Part shown: positions 9,028 to 17,066 of the stretch, piece after piece | Layout of the letters: every line of letters starts with the position of its first letter | Numbering within the stretch: the stretch's first letter is position 1 | Source of the DNA: Rhynchopus sp. YZ270_cl-10 | Taxonomy: Eukaryota; Euglenozoa; Diplonemea; Diplonemida; Diplonemidae | Assembly (NCBI GenBank): GCA_964035575.1 | Contig: OZ037849.1 | Location: forward strand, 1,488,001 to 1,552,000 | Reading direction: 5' to 3' | Length of the DNA: 64,000 nucleotides | Program-made: the position numbers and the translations under genes | Notes under the pieces: generated by a model | What the model was told of the DNA's origin: nothing | The model's database searches: none | What the model saw: only the letters and a program-made list of their open reading frames with translations

Positions 9028-9817
9028 ATTTTCCCTTGATCATAATGTTTAATTGTGTTTTGAATACTTTTTATTGGCTTTTGTCAGACAGGGCTATATA
9101 TAAAAACCTGTCCCTGTCCCTGATTTTTGGAAAATGAAAGTTTGCAAAATTAACATTTGAGATTTTATACAAGGTTGCCAAAGTATTTGCACCTACGGCA
9201 GTACTTACCAGGGGAGGGGATGGGATTTCTGCTTGAAGAAAGTTGCCGATTTTTTAGAAGGAGGCAAGAAAAGTTTTCTTCCAGATTTTGCAAGCAGCGG
9301 GGGTTTTGTTGTTTTTCTGAAACATCATGAGGGCGCACCAGGCCGCGTGCCGGAGGTGCTATGAGGGGGTTTCTTAGAAAACTTGTTCTCTGCACTAACA
9401 TCGCACTGGCGCAATGGCCCCTACTCATTTTAACCAAAACCAAGAACTTGCCCAATTCTGCAAATTGACCTCACCACAGTGCGGGCGGATTCCAAAAATG
9501 TAAATAGAGATTTTTCGAACATTTTTGAGTTTGGGTTCTCACAGAAAATCTGGTTAAAGTTGGACTTCTGTGACCCTCTTTACCTTACGCTCACTTTAAC
9601 CAAGAGTTGTCCATTTCGGCAAATTGACCCCACCACAGCTCGGACGGATTCCGGGAATGCAAATACACGTTTTTGCCACTGTACAACGTTGCCAAAGAAA
9701 TTGCGTCCCAAATTGGATTTTGGACCCCCAGACCCCATATTTAGATATAGCCCTGACTGTCACATCTGTCATATCGTTCTTTTGACTTCTTTTACTATGT
9801 TTTAGTTCTGTCCTCTT
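9028..9817. other. Intergenic DNA between genes 3 and 4
   Basis: No gene seen. It contains a tandem pair of about 165-base units (see separate entry) and AT-rich filler. Confidence 0.6.
9426..9755 (+). repeat. Tandem pair of about 165-base units
   Basis: 9426-9590 and 9593-9755 align along their length, sharing CAAATTGACC, CACCACAG, CGGATTCC and an ensuing AAATA block. Looser relatives with a similar ATTTTTCCA...TTGACCCCACCAC core occur near 31660-31735 and 47330-47420, so the unit belongs to a dispersed family. Confidence 0.6.
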
Positions 9818-9847
9818 TCCCACGAACACAACAGGACTTTACACAAG
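9818..9847 (+). promoter_or_regulatory. Conserved leader of gene 4
   Basis: ACACAACAGGACTTTACACA directly before the ATG, preceded by a pyrimidine-rich TCCTCTTTCCCAC. Part of the CACCG segment seen at genes 2, 3 and 6 is missing. Confidence 0.5.
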
Positions 9848-11641
9848 ATGAAGTGGATGCAGTGTCTCAATGGCGTGCTGTCCTTGGACGGCACACTGAC
9901 AGGAAAGGAGAAGGAGAAACGCACACGTTTCTTCATCTTTTCGACTGCGGGTCTGCTGTTTCTTCTGCTTGGCGTCTCCTCTTCTCTTGATTCACAGATG
10001 AACCACAGGACAGAACTAATTGGATCAGTTCTCGCAACGCTTGGTCTCGGGACAGGTGTGTGTGTCGTGCTGTGCCGGGTTCCTTTGACAACACCCATTG
10101 TGGTGGGCATACTGTACATGCTTACGAGTGCTATGCTGTCGTGGGACTTGAATGCACGTGCATTCTCTCGGGTACAGTGGCCCCTGCTTGTGCTGGCTGT
10201 CGACATGCTTCTTGTGATGCAGGTTCCCACACGGTACAGTCTGGGTCTTGTGTGTTTCCTTGTGATATGGTTAGTTGTGCTTGCTGTTGAGGAGAGTTTC
10301 AGGTTTGGTCTGTTTGACCTGCCAGGGTTACCACCTCAGCAAGGCGAGTACGGACGGCATAAGAACAAAGACGACCGCTTTTCCTGTGAGAAGCTGCCGT
10401 GTGGACATCCATTTCCATCTGCTGTCCTGGTTCCATCTTTGGCTGTCTTCGTCATCGATTTCATCGTGACGCGTGGTTTCGCACGTGAGGTGCTGCAGGA
10501 GCAGGCATCAATGGAGCGGACGATCAGCACTGTGCAGGAGATTGCCTCGCTCCTGGCAGGATACGACGTGGAGAAGGTGGCGGAGCTGCTGGAGGAGCAT
10601 GAACATGAGCTGCCTGAGGGGATGACGGTGGCACTGCGTGCGTTGGAGAAGAACCTGCGGTCGTACAAAGCGTACCTGCCACAGACATGTCTGCTTGGTG
10701 GTGCAACAACAGATGAAGACAGCGAAGAAGACTGCAGTGTCACGGTTATTTCCGACACATCTGGATTATCACGTTTCTCAAGTGGAGGCATGCCTTCCCC
10801 CCTTAAATGCGCTCGTTACATCACCTTTGTGCTCACGTCTGTGAAGGCAACTCTGCTGACGGTGAACATCAAAGACACGTTGCGTCTGGTGGAGCAGGAC
10901 AGTGCACACTTCTCCTCCTTCTTCACAACTCTTCTTCTGAATACGTTGAAAGCAACACAGACGCACCGTGGGATGGTGGACGTGTTTGTTGGTGACAGGG
11001 TGCACTGCTCGTTCAACACGTCAAGGCAGTGTGCAAACCACGCCACCTCAGCACTGCACACAGCAACGATGCTCTTGCAGGACTCCAAACCGTCGCAGGT
11101 GAACATCGGTGTTGCAACTGGGAAGGTGCTGCGTGGTGACATGGGGTGTGAAGTGATGCGCCGCTTCAGCATGGTGGGCACACTTGTGCGTGACGTGCAT
11201 GGGATGGAACGTGCAGGACGTATCCTTGGCTGCGACGTGCTCTGCAACCGTGTGTGCTTCAGCGACGCTGAGTGCGAACACGAGATGCGCCTGCTTCCGT
11301 GCAAGGTGGAAGTGTCTGCAACCTCTGACACACCCGAAGTGGTTGCCGAGCTTCTGCCTAGCACTGCACCTTCAAGAGAAGCAAACGGAGAATGGATGTA
11401 CCAGATCGGGAAGAACAGTGAGTGGGAGAACTACAACGCAACAGTGCGGAAGTACCTGAAAGGCGATGTGTCTGCAGCAGCGGTTGAAGAGGCTGCACAG
11501 GGTTGTCCTTGTGAACGGAGCCCTTTGAACGTGCATCCCTCGACAGTCAAGGGTGGGCTTCTGAGTGTGGCTTTGGCACGACCGTTGCGGGACACAGATA
11601 CGCAGGTTAAGTATATGTTGCAAAGTACGACAGTGTTGTGA
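9848..11641 (+). CDS. Cyclase gene 4: type B six-helix pseudocyclase
   Basis: 597 residues. Helices at about 28-47, 56-76, 82-99, 104-122, 124-145 and 186-206; cysteine pair C180/C185 before helix 6; coiled-coil-like 207-262; NLRSYKAYLP at about 259-269. The single cyclase-like domain spans about 315-480: N330 replaces the first metal Asp, G372-D373 keeps the second, and the catalytic Asn/Arg positions are R438 and G442. The tail ends in a short segment shared with gene 3. The membrane half resembles type A gene 2 (GSVLATLGLGTG) more than gene 3, so the B output has been joined to more than one membrane variant. Confidence 0.85.
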   Translation: MKWMQCLNGVLSLDGTLTGKEKEKRTRFFIFSTAGLLFLLLGVSSSLDSQMNHRTELIGSVLATLGLGTGVCVVLCRVPLTTPIVVGILYMLTSAMLSWDLNARAFSRVQWPLLVLAVDMLLVMQVPTRYSLGLVCFLVIWLVVLAVEESFRFGLFDLPGLPPQQGEYGRHKNKDDRFSCEKLPCGHPFPSAVLVPSLAVFVIDFIVTRGFAREVLQEQASMERTISTVQEIASLLAGYDVEKVAELLEEHEHELPEGMTVALRALEKNLRSYKAYLPQTCLLGGATTDEDSEEDCSVTVISDTSGLSRFSSGGMPSPLKCARYITFVLTSVKATLLTVNIKDTLRLVEQDSAHFSSFFTTLLLNTLKATQTHRGMVDVFVGDRVHCSFNTSRQCANHATSALHTATMLLQDSKPSQVNIGVATGKVLRGDMGCEVMRRFSMVGTLVRDVHGMERAGRILGCDVLCNRVCFSDAECEHEMRLLPCKVEVSATSDTPEVVAELLPSTAPSREANGEWMYQIGKNSEWENYNATVRKYLKGDVSAAAVEEAAQGCPCERSPLNVHPSTVKGGLLSVALARPLRDTDTQVKYMLQSTTVL

Positions 11642-11685
11642 GTGGGTGGACACGCTGTCGAAGCTCAACTTGTAAGAGTGGTAGT

Positions 11686-11701
11686 GGTCTTTTCCAAGAC
11701 C
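11686..11701 (+). promoter_or_regulatory. TTCC-loop hairpin after gene 4
   Basis: Identical to the gene 3 hairpin (GGTCTT, TTCC, AAGACC), 45 bases after the stop. About 110 bases of surrounding 3' flank are also shared with gene 3. Confidence 0.65.
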
Positions 11702-12288
11702 ATTTTCCCTTGATTATAATATTGACCATTTGCTCGTAGGGCTAATAACTGTTTTGTAGTGGGTACTGGCGACACGAGTAGCATTTCGTTGCGCTGCTCT
11801 CGTAAATATGCAGGTTCACCGTTCCTCCATTAATTAAATTGTAGTACAAGGTGGACGGTGAAGGCGGTTTTCAATAATATTTGGGTTGCGATGACACAAA
11901 GACTTTTTTTCCGTTTTCTATAATACGTACACAAAAGGTATTTTATCGGGGAGGGTTTTTTTTATTTCCCATTGCAGTATTGTCGTCCTCATTATCCTCG
12001 CTGCGGTCGGTACATTATCCACACTCGCCTTGCCCTAGACATATACTCGATGCGAGTCGTATTCTCGCATTCTCGCACAATTGTCTGTGGTCACGTGGAA
12101 TATGCATTACCACTGCCAGTCCCTGATGCGAGAATAATTCTCGCCTGCGACTCACATCGACTGTATGTCCAGAAGTACCGAAGAAGTACCTTTTTTACAC
12201 CAAATTTTGGGGGAGTCAGACCAAGCGGGCCTATTCTTGGCGTACGTATGACTGTACTTTTGATTTCGTAGTGCTGGTCATCCAAACC
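11702..12288. other. Intergenic DNA between genes 4 and 5
   Basis: No gene seen. The notable content is a set of inverted repeats built on GCGAGAAT around 12048-12159. Confidence 0.6.
12048..12159. repeat. Inverted repeat with internal palindrome
   Basis: CGATGCGAGTCG at 12048-12059 faces CGACTCACATCG at 12148-12159 (one mismatch), and GCGAGAAT-A-ATTCTCGC at about 12127-12143 is a palindrome inside it. It could be a small hairpin element or a replication/recombination hot spot. Function unknown. Confidence 0.5.
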
Positions 12289-12315
12289 CCACCACACAAC
12301 AGGACTTTACACAAG
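12289..12315 (+). promoter_or_regulatory. Conserved leader of gene 5
   Basis: CACACAACAGGACTTTACAC immediately before the ATG, but the upstream pyrimidine tract differs from the other copies. This suggests that the homologous segment begins close to here. Confidence 0.5.
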
Positions 12316-14493
12316 ATGAAGTGGATGCAGTGTCTTGATGGCGTGCTGTCCTTGGACGGCACACTGACAGGAAAGGAGAAGGAGAAACGCACACGTTTCT
12401 TCATCTTTTCATCTGCGGCTCTGCTGTTCACTCTGCTTGGTTTCTTCGCCACTCATGACTCACAGATGAACCAGAGGACAGAACTAACTGGAACATTTCT
12501 AGCGATTATTTCTCTCGGGACAGGTGTGTGTGTCGTGCTGTGCCGGGTTCCTTTGACAACACCCATTGTGGTGGGCATATTGTACATGCTTACGAGTGCT
12601 ATGCTGTTGCGGGACTTGAATGCACGTGCACTCTCTCAGGTACAGTGGCCCTTGCTTGTGCTGGCTATCGACATGCTGCTTGTGATGCAGGTTCCCACAC
12701 GGTACAGTCTGGGTCTTGTGTGTTTCCTTGTGATATGGTTGGTGGTGCTTGCTGTTGAGGAGAGCTTCAGGTTTGGTCTGTTCGACATGTCCTGGATGCC
12801 ACCCCAGCAAGGCGAGTACGGACGGCATAAGCACAAAGACGACCGCTTTTCCTGTGAGAAGCTGCCGTGTGTACATCCCTTTCCATCTGCTGCCCTGGTT
12901 CCATCTTTGGCTGTCTTTGTGCTCGATTTCATCATCACACGTGGTTTCGCACGCCAAGTACTGAAGGAGCAGGTTTCAATGGAGCGGACGATCAACGCTG
13001 TGCAGGAGATTGCGTCGTTGCTCGCAAAGTACGACGTGGAAGGTGTGGCACGGATGCTTGCGGCACGTGGCTCAGAGCTGCCTGAGGAGATGTACGAGAC
13101 GCTGCAGACAATGGAGCAGAACCTGCGCCGCTACAAGCCCTACCTCCCTGCTGCGCTGTTTGAGGAGATGGAGGAGGAGGACGGGATACAGCAGGGGCGT
13201 AGGTCTGTGGCACCACCTGGTCTGGCCAACGAGACAGCAACAATTGTGTTCACAGACATACGTGCATCAACATCGATCTGGGAACATGCACCTGAAGGGA
13301 TGCGTGCTGGGCTGAAGATCCACAACACTGTGATACGCGAGGTGATGCAGATGTTTGGTGGGTACGAAGTCAAAACCATCGGCGATGCCTTCATGGTTGC
13401 CTTCACATCAACACAGGACGGGGTGAACTTCGGTCTGCGTGTGCACGAACTCCTGCGTGAAGCTGTCTGGCCTGATTCGCTACTTGAGGATGCACCAATC
13501 TGTGCTGAACAGGGATCACTTTGGGGAGGACTGACTGTGCGCATTGGTGTGAACACAGGCCCTGTGAGTGTGGAGCAGAACGCACTGACGGGACGGACAG
13601 ACTACTTTGGCCACACAGTGAACGTTGCTGCACGCCTTGAGAGCACATGCAAGCCTGGTGCTGTTGCAGTCCCCTCTGACCTGTACTCATCTGAGTGCAG
13701 GTCTTGCTCTGCTGTTGTTGGGGATGCGGAGGCACTGGACTTGAAGGGTGTTTCTGGGATAACATTTGTGCAGTGCGTGTGGCCTTTGTCACTTGCGGGT
13801 CGCAAGCACAGTCCCCTCAAAGAACCTGTCATGGTACCGAATAGTGCATCTTTCTGTGATTTCGATGGTTCCGTGCGAAGTGCAAATACCAACTCAGGTT
13901 CCATAACTGACAGTATCGCATTTTCTTTTCGTGCGAACCCCATGACACTTCCGTTTGAGGCAACTGTTGGCACTGTGCATCTTTCCGTTGGTGACGAGTG
14001 CGACCCTTCAGCACTGCACAACCTGAGCCTTGCCCTGACAAGACTCACAGTGGCACTGGACCAGAACGGCGGGACCTTGGTGACGCTGCTTGGGAGCCGT
14101 GTCTGTGTTGGGTGGAACCTGACCCGGCCAGCACCTGCACACATGGAGAACGCAGTGCGCTTTGCACAACGCCTTTTGGGGACTGCAGTGCTGTCTGGTG
14201 CAGGGCTTGTGACGGGTTCGGTGCAGCACGGAGATGTTGGTGCTCGGAAGCAACGCTTTGTGACTGTGATGGGGCAGACTGTGTACCGGAGCTGGGCGCT
14301 GTGCGACACGGCACGGGAGGGGAGGCAGTGTTTGTACGAACCTCCGTTTGGGACTGTGCTTCCTGCTGCGTTGAAGCTGGCACTGCAGGCTGAGGGCAAA
14401 GCACGTGATGGGTTGTACCAGGTCATGAATATGGAGTACTGTTACAGCGAGTCAGTGGACGAGACCCCAGTGTACGCCATATCCTTGCGATGA
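12316..14493 (+). CDS. Cyclase gene 5: type A six-helix adenylyl cyclase
   Basis: 725 residues from MKWMQC. The membrane half is almost the same as in gene 3 (type B), while the cytosolic half is type A: D314, K353, D357, D429, N436 and R440 are all present. The linker between the two cyclase domains is a variant shared with gene 10 (SFRANPMTLPF) and is about 16 residues longer than in genes 1, 2, 8 and 9. The second, degenerate cyclase domain is intact in frame. The C-terminal tail (SESVDETPVYA) is shared with gene 8. This copy is a clear mosaic. Predicted to make cAMP at a membrane. Confidence 0.9.
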   Translation: MKWMQCLDGVLSLDGTLTGKEKEKRTRFFIFSSAALLFTLLGFFATHDSQMNQRTELTGTFLAIISLGTGVCVVLCRVPLTTPIVVGILYMLTSAMLLRDLNARALSQVQWPLLVLAIDMLLVMQVPTRYSLGLVCFLVIWLVVLAVEESFRFGLFDMSWMPPQQGEYGRHKHKDDRFSCEKLPCVHPFPSAALVPSLAVFVLDFIITRGFARQVLKEQVSMERTINAVQEIASLLAKYDVEGVARMLAARGSELPEEMYETLQTMEQNLRRYKPYLPAALFEEMEEEDGIQQGRRSVAPPGLANETATIVFTDIRASTSIWEHAPEGMRAGLKIHNTVIREVMQMFGGYEVKTIGDAFMVAFTSTQDGVNFGLRVHELLREAVWPDSLLEDAPICAEQGSLWGGLTVRIGVNTGPVSVEQNALTGRTDYFGHTVNVAARLESTCKPGAVAVPSDLYSSECRSCSAVVGDAEALDLKGVSGITFVQCVWPLSLAGRKHSPLKEPVMVPNSASFCDFDGSVRSANTNSGSITDSIAFSFRANPMTLPFEATVGTVHLSVGDECDPSALHNLSLALTRLTVALDQNGGTLVTLLGSRVCVGWNLTRPAPAHMENAVRFAQRLLGTAVLSGAGLVTGSVQHGDVGARKQRFVTVMGQTVYRSWALCDTAREGRQCLYEPPFGTVLPAALKLALQAEGKARDGLYQVMNMEYCYSESVDETPVYAISLR

Positions 14494-14533
14494 GGAGTCG
14501 CCTGTCCGAAGGAGAAGACGTGAGTGGTGTGTT

Positions 14534-14555
14534 GTGCCACTTTCCAATGGTGCAC
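14534..14555 (+). promoter_or_regulatory. TTCC-loop hairpin after gene 5
   Basis: GTG, CCA, T, loop TTCC, A, TGG, CAC with small interruptions. Both sides have changed relative to gene 1 in a way that keeps pairing (CCA with TGG), which argues for selection on the fold. Confidence 0.55.
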
Positions 14556-14592
14556 TTGCTCTGTCTTGCTCATGAGTTACACTACATTTTGT

Positions 14593-14744
14593 TACATTAC
14601 GACAGTTCTTATTTGTATTTATTTGCCAGGACACGAGGCTTTTTGACTTCTTTGCGTGATCAAGTACGTCACTCCCTTTCTGCTTGAGGCAATGATTATG
14701 TTGTCCTGCTTACAACCTCCCTTGTGGTAACCATTTTGCACAAC
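14593..14744 (+). repeat. Shared 3' flank of genes 1 and 5 (copy 2)
   Basis: Nearly identical to 3767-3916, beginning TACATTACGACAGTTCTT. It supports duplication of a unit including gene and 3' flank. Confidence 0.75.
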
Positions 14745-14810
14745 TGTTACACCACCGTGTGAGGACGTTGGCTTCTTTAGTTCTTAGATTACGTTAGTTC
14801 TGCCCTCTTT

Positions 14811-14842
14811 CCCACACCGCACACAACAGGACTTTACACGAG
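14811..14842 (+). promoter_or_regulatory. Conserved leader of gene 6
   Basis: CCACACCGCACACAACAGGA followed by CTTTACACGAG and the ATG, after a CCCTCTTTCC pyrimidine tract. One base differs from the gene 2 leader just before the start. Confidence 0.5.
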
Positions 14843-16645
14843 ATGAAGTGGATGCAGTGTCTTGATGGCGTGCTGTCCTTGGACGGCACACTGATAGGAA
14901 AGGAGAAGGAGAAACGCACACAGTACTTCATCGGCAATACTGTGGCCTTATGTGCAACGATCGCAGGCCTGGCCCTGACGTACCGCGTGCAGGTCGCTCA
15001 TACTTTGTACGTGACAGGGACGTTGCTGGTCTGCCTGGGGTTTATTGTCGCGGTGTGCACAGTGCTCTGCAAAGTGCCCTTGACGACAGGGATCATGGTA
15101 AGCGCGCTTTACGTGACCACAACTGGCGTGCTCCTGTGGGATTTGGATGCACGCACTATCTCAGACGCGAAGTGGCCTATCCTCGTGCTCATCATCGACA
15201 TGCTGCTTGTGATGCAGGTGCCCACTCGGTACAGCTTGGGTCTCGTTGTTTTCGTTTTCATGTGGTTGTTGGTGCTTGGGGTGGAGCAGAGCGTGAGGTT
15301 TGGTCTGTTCGACATGCCAGGGTTGGCAGAGCAGGAGGGTGAGTACGGACGGCTGTATTACAAAGAACTCAGATTTTCCTGTGAGAAGCTTCCCTGCCCA
15401 GTTAACTTCCCCTCTTCAACCCTGATTCCAGCGCTATCCGTCTTTCTGATAGACTTCGTCATCACACGTGGTTTCGCACGCCAAGTACTTAAGGAGCAGG
15501 CATCAATGGAGAAGACAATAGAGGCAGTGCAGGAGATCGCCTCGCTCCTGGCAGGATACGACGTGGAGAAGGTGGCGGAGCTGCTGGAGGAGCATGAACA
15601 TGAGCTGCCTGAGGGGATGACGGTGGCACTGCGTGCGTTGGAGAAGAACCTGCGGTCGTACAAAGCGTACCTGCCACAGACCTGTCTTCTTGTGGGTGAG
15701 CCTGTTTACGAATGCAGTGAAGAGGACCACGTGAGTACTGCCGAGCCCTCACTTTCGACACGCTACTCAAGTGGAAGCATTCGTTCTCTGTGCTGCCGTG
15801 GCACTTTTGTACTTTCTTCTGTTAAAGCGACTCTGCTGACGGTGAACATCAAAGACACGTTGCGTCTGGTGGAGCAGGACAGTGCACACTTCTCCTCCTT
15901 CTTCACAACTCTTCTTCTGAAGACGTTGAAGGCAACAGAGTCATACCGTGGGATGGTGGACGTGTTTGTTGGTGACAGGGTGCACTGCTCGTTCAACACG
16001 TCAAGGCAGTGTGCAAACCACGCCACCTCAGCACTGCACACAGCAACGATGCTGTTCAGAGGTTTGAAGCCGTCGCAGGTGAACATCGGTGTTGCGACTG
16101 GGAAGGTGCTGCGTGGTGACATGGGGTGTGAAGTGATGCGCCGCTTCAGCATGGTGGGCACACTTGTGCGTGACGTGCATGGGATGGAACGTGCAGGACG
16201 TATCCTTGGCTGCGACGTGCTCTGCAACCGTATGTGCTTCAGCGACGCTGAGTGCGAACACGAGATGCGCCTGATTCCGTGCAAGGTGGAAGTGTCTGCA
16301 ACCTCTGACACACCTGAAGTGGTTGCCGAGCTTCTGCCTGACACTGCACCTTCAATGGACGCAAGCATAGAGTGGATGTACCAGATCGGGAAGAACAAGA
16401 AGTGGGAGAACTACAACACAACAGTGCGGAAGTACCTGAAAGGCGATGTGTCTGCAGCAGCAGTTGAAGAGGCTGCACAGGGTTGTCCTTGTGAACAGAG
16501 CCCTTTGAATGTGCTCACTTCTACTATACATAGCGGTCTTCTGAGTGTGGCCTTGGCACGACCACTGGAGGGCACAGGGGATACGACGGAGGAGGAAGTG
16601 TCGGATTGTGTTTCCGATTTCAGTGACGGTACCCATGCATCCTGA
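14843..16645 (+). CDS. Cyclase gene 6: type B six-helix pseudocyclase
   Basis: 600 residues. The first 25 residues match genes 2-5, but the helices and loops then diverge strongly (second membrane-module class, shared with gene 7: ARTISDAKWPILVLIID). The cysteine pair before helix 6 is kept (CEKLPC). From LLAGYDVEKVAELLEEH it is type B, with the N-for-D change (TVNIKDT), retained FVGDRV and lost Asn/Arg positions; predicted inactive. The C-terminus is unique (TTEEEVSDCVSDFSDG), acidic and serine-rich, unlike the basic ends of genes 3, 4 and 7. Confidence 0.85.
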   Translation: MKWMQCLDGVLSLDGTLIGKEKEKRTQYFIGNTVALCATIAGLALTYRVQVAHTLYVTGTLLVCLGFIVAVCTVLCKVPLTTGIMVSALYVTTTGVLLWDLDARTISDAKWPILVLIIDMLLVMQVPTRYSLGLVVFVFMWLLVLGVEQSVRFGLFDMPGLAEQEGEYGRLYYKELRFSCEKLPCPVNFPSSTLIPALSVFLIDFVITRGFARQVLKEQASMEKTIEAVQEIASLLAGYDVEKVAELLEEHEHELPEGMTVALRALEKNLRSYKAYLPQTCLLVGEPVYECSEEDHVSTAEPSLSTRYSSGSIRSLCCRGTFVLSSVKATLLTVNIKDTLRLVEQDSAHFSSFFTTLLLKTLKATESYRGMVDVFVGDRVHCSFNTSRQCANHATSALHTATMLFRGLKPSQVNIGVATGKVLRGDMGCEVMRRFSMVGTLVRDVHGMERAGRILGCDVLCNRMCFSDAECEHEMRLIPCKVEVSATSDTPEVVAELLPDTAPSMDASIEWMYQIGKNKKWENYNTTVRKYLKGDVSAAAVEEAAQGCPCEQSPLNVLTSTIHSGLLSVALARPLEGTGDTTEEEVSDCVSDFSDGTHAS

Positions 16646-16665
16646 TTACATATTACGACATGACT

Positions 16666-16683
16666 GCGTCTTTTCCAAGCCGC
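16666..16683 (+). promoter_or_regulatory. TTCC-loop hairpin after gene 6
   Basis: GCG, T, CTT, loop TTCC, AAG, C, CGC: 21 bases after the stop. The outer pairs are changed on both sides relative to genes 3 and 4 but still pair, which is compensatory. Confidence 0.6.
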
Positions 16684-17066
16684 TCTTTCGCAGGGTTGTG
16701 TTCTGGGGAATACCCCGGGTCGGCTTACTTAACGAAACGTTGTTCCCTGGCGTTCCAATTATTTCTGTTTGTTATCTGACGAGCGGTAACGGGAGTGGGA
16801 CATCTCAACGTGTACCACGAAATGAAGTAGCCTGGCAAAGGGATTGGAGTGGAGTGGATAAGTTCTGTAGGACACGTGATTTTTTTTTTCAAAGTTTTCA
16901 AAATGCAAAATAACCCCGTAACGCACTTCTTTTATCTATGCCTTCTTCATGCCACATTGTACTGATATTTTCAGTTCGTTCTGCCCGAGAACTACTGCAG
17001 ACCTTGACCGTCTGTTACGTTACTCTTTATCCACATCACCTTCACAACAGATATTACACAGAACGT
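16684..17066. other. Intergenic DNA between genes 6 and 7
   Basis: No gene seen. The region ends in a moderately pyrimidine-rich lead (17020-17050) with ACAACAG at 17044-17050, the closest counterpart of the conserved leader of genes 2-6. Confidence 0.55.
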
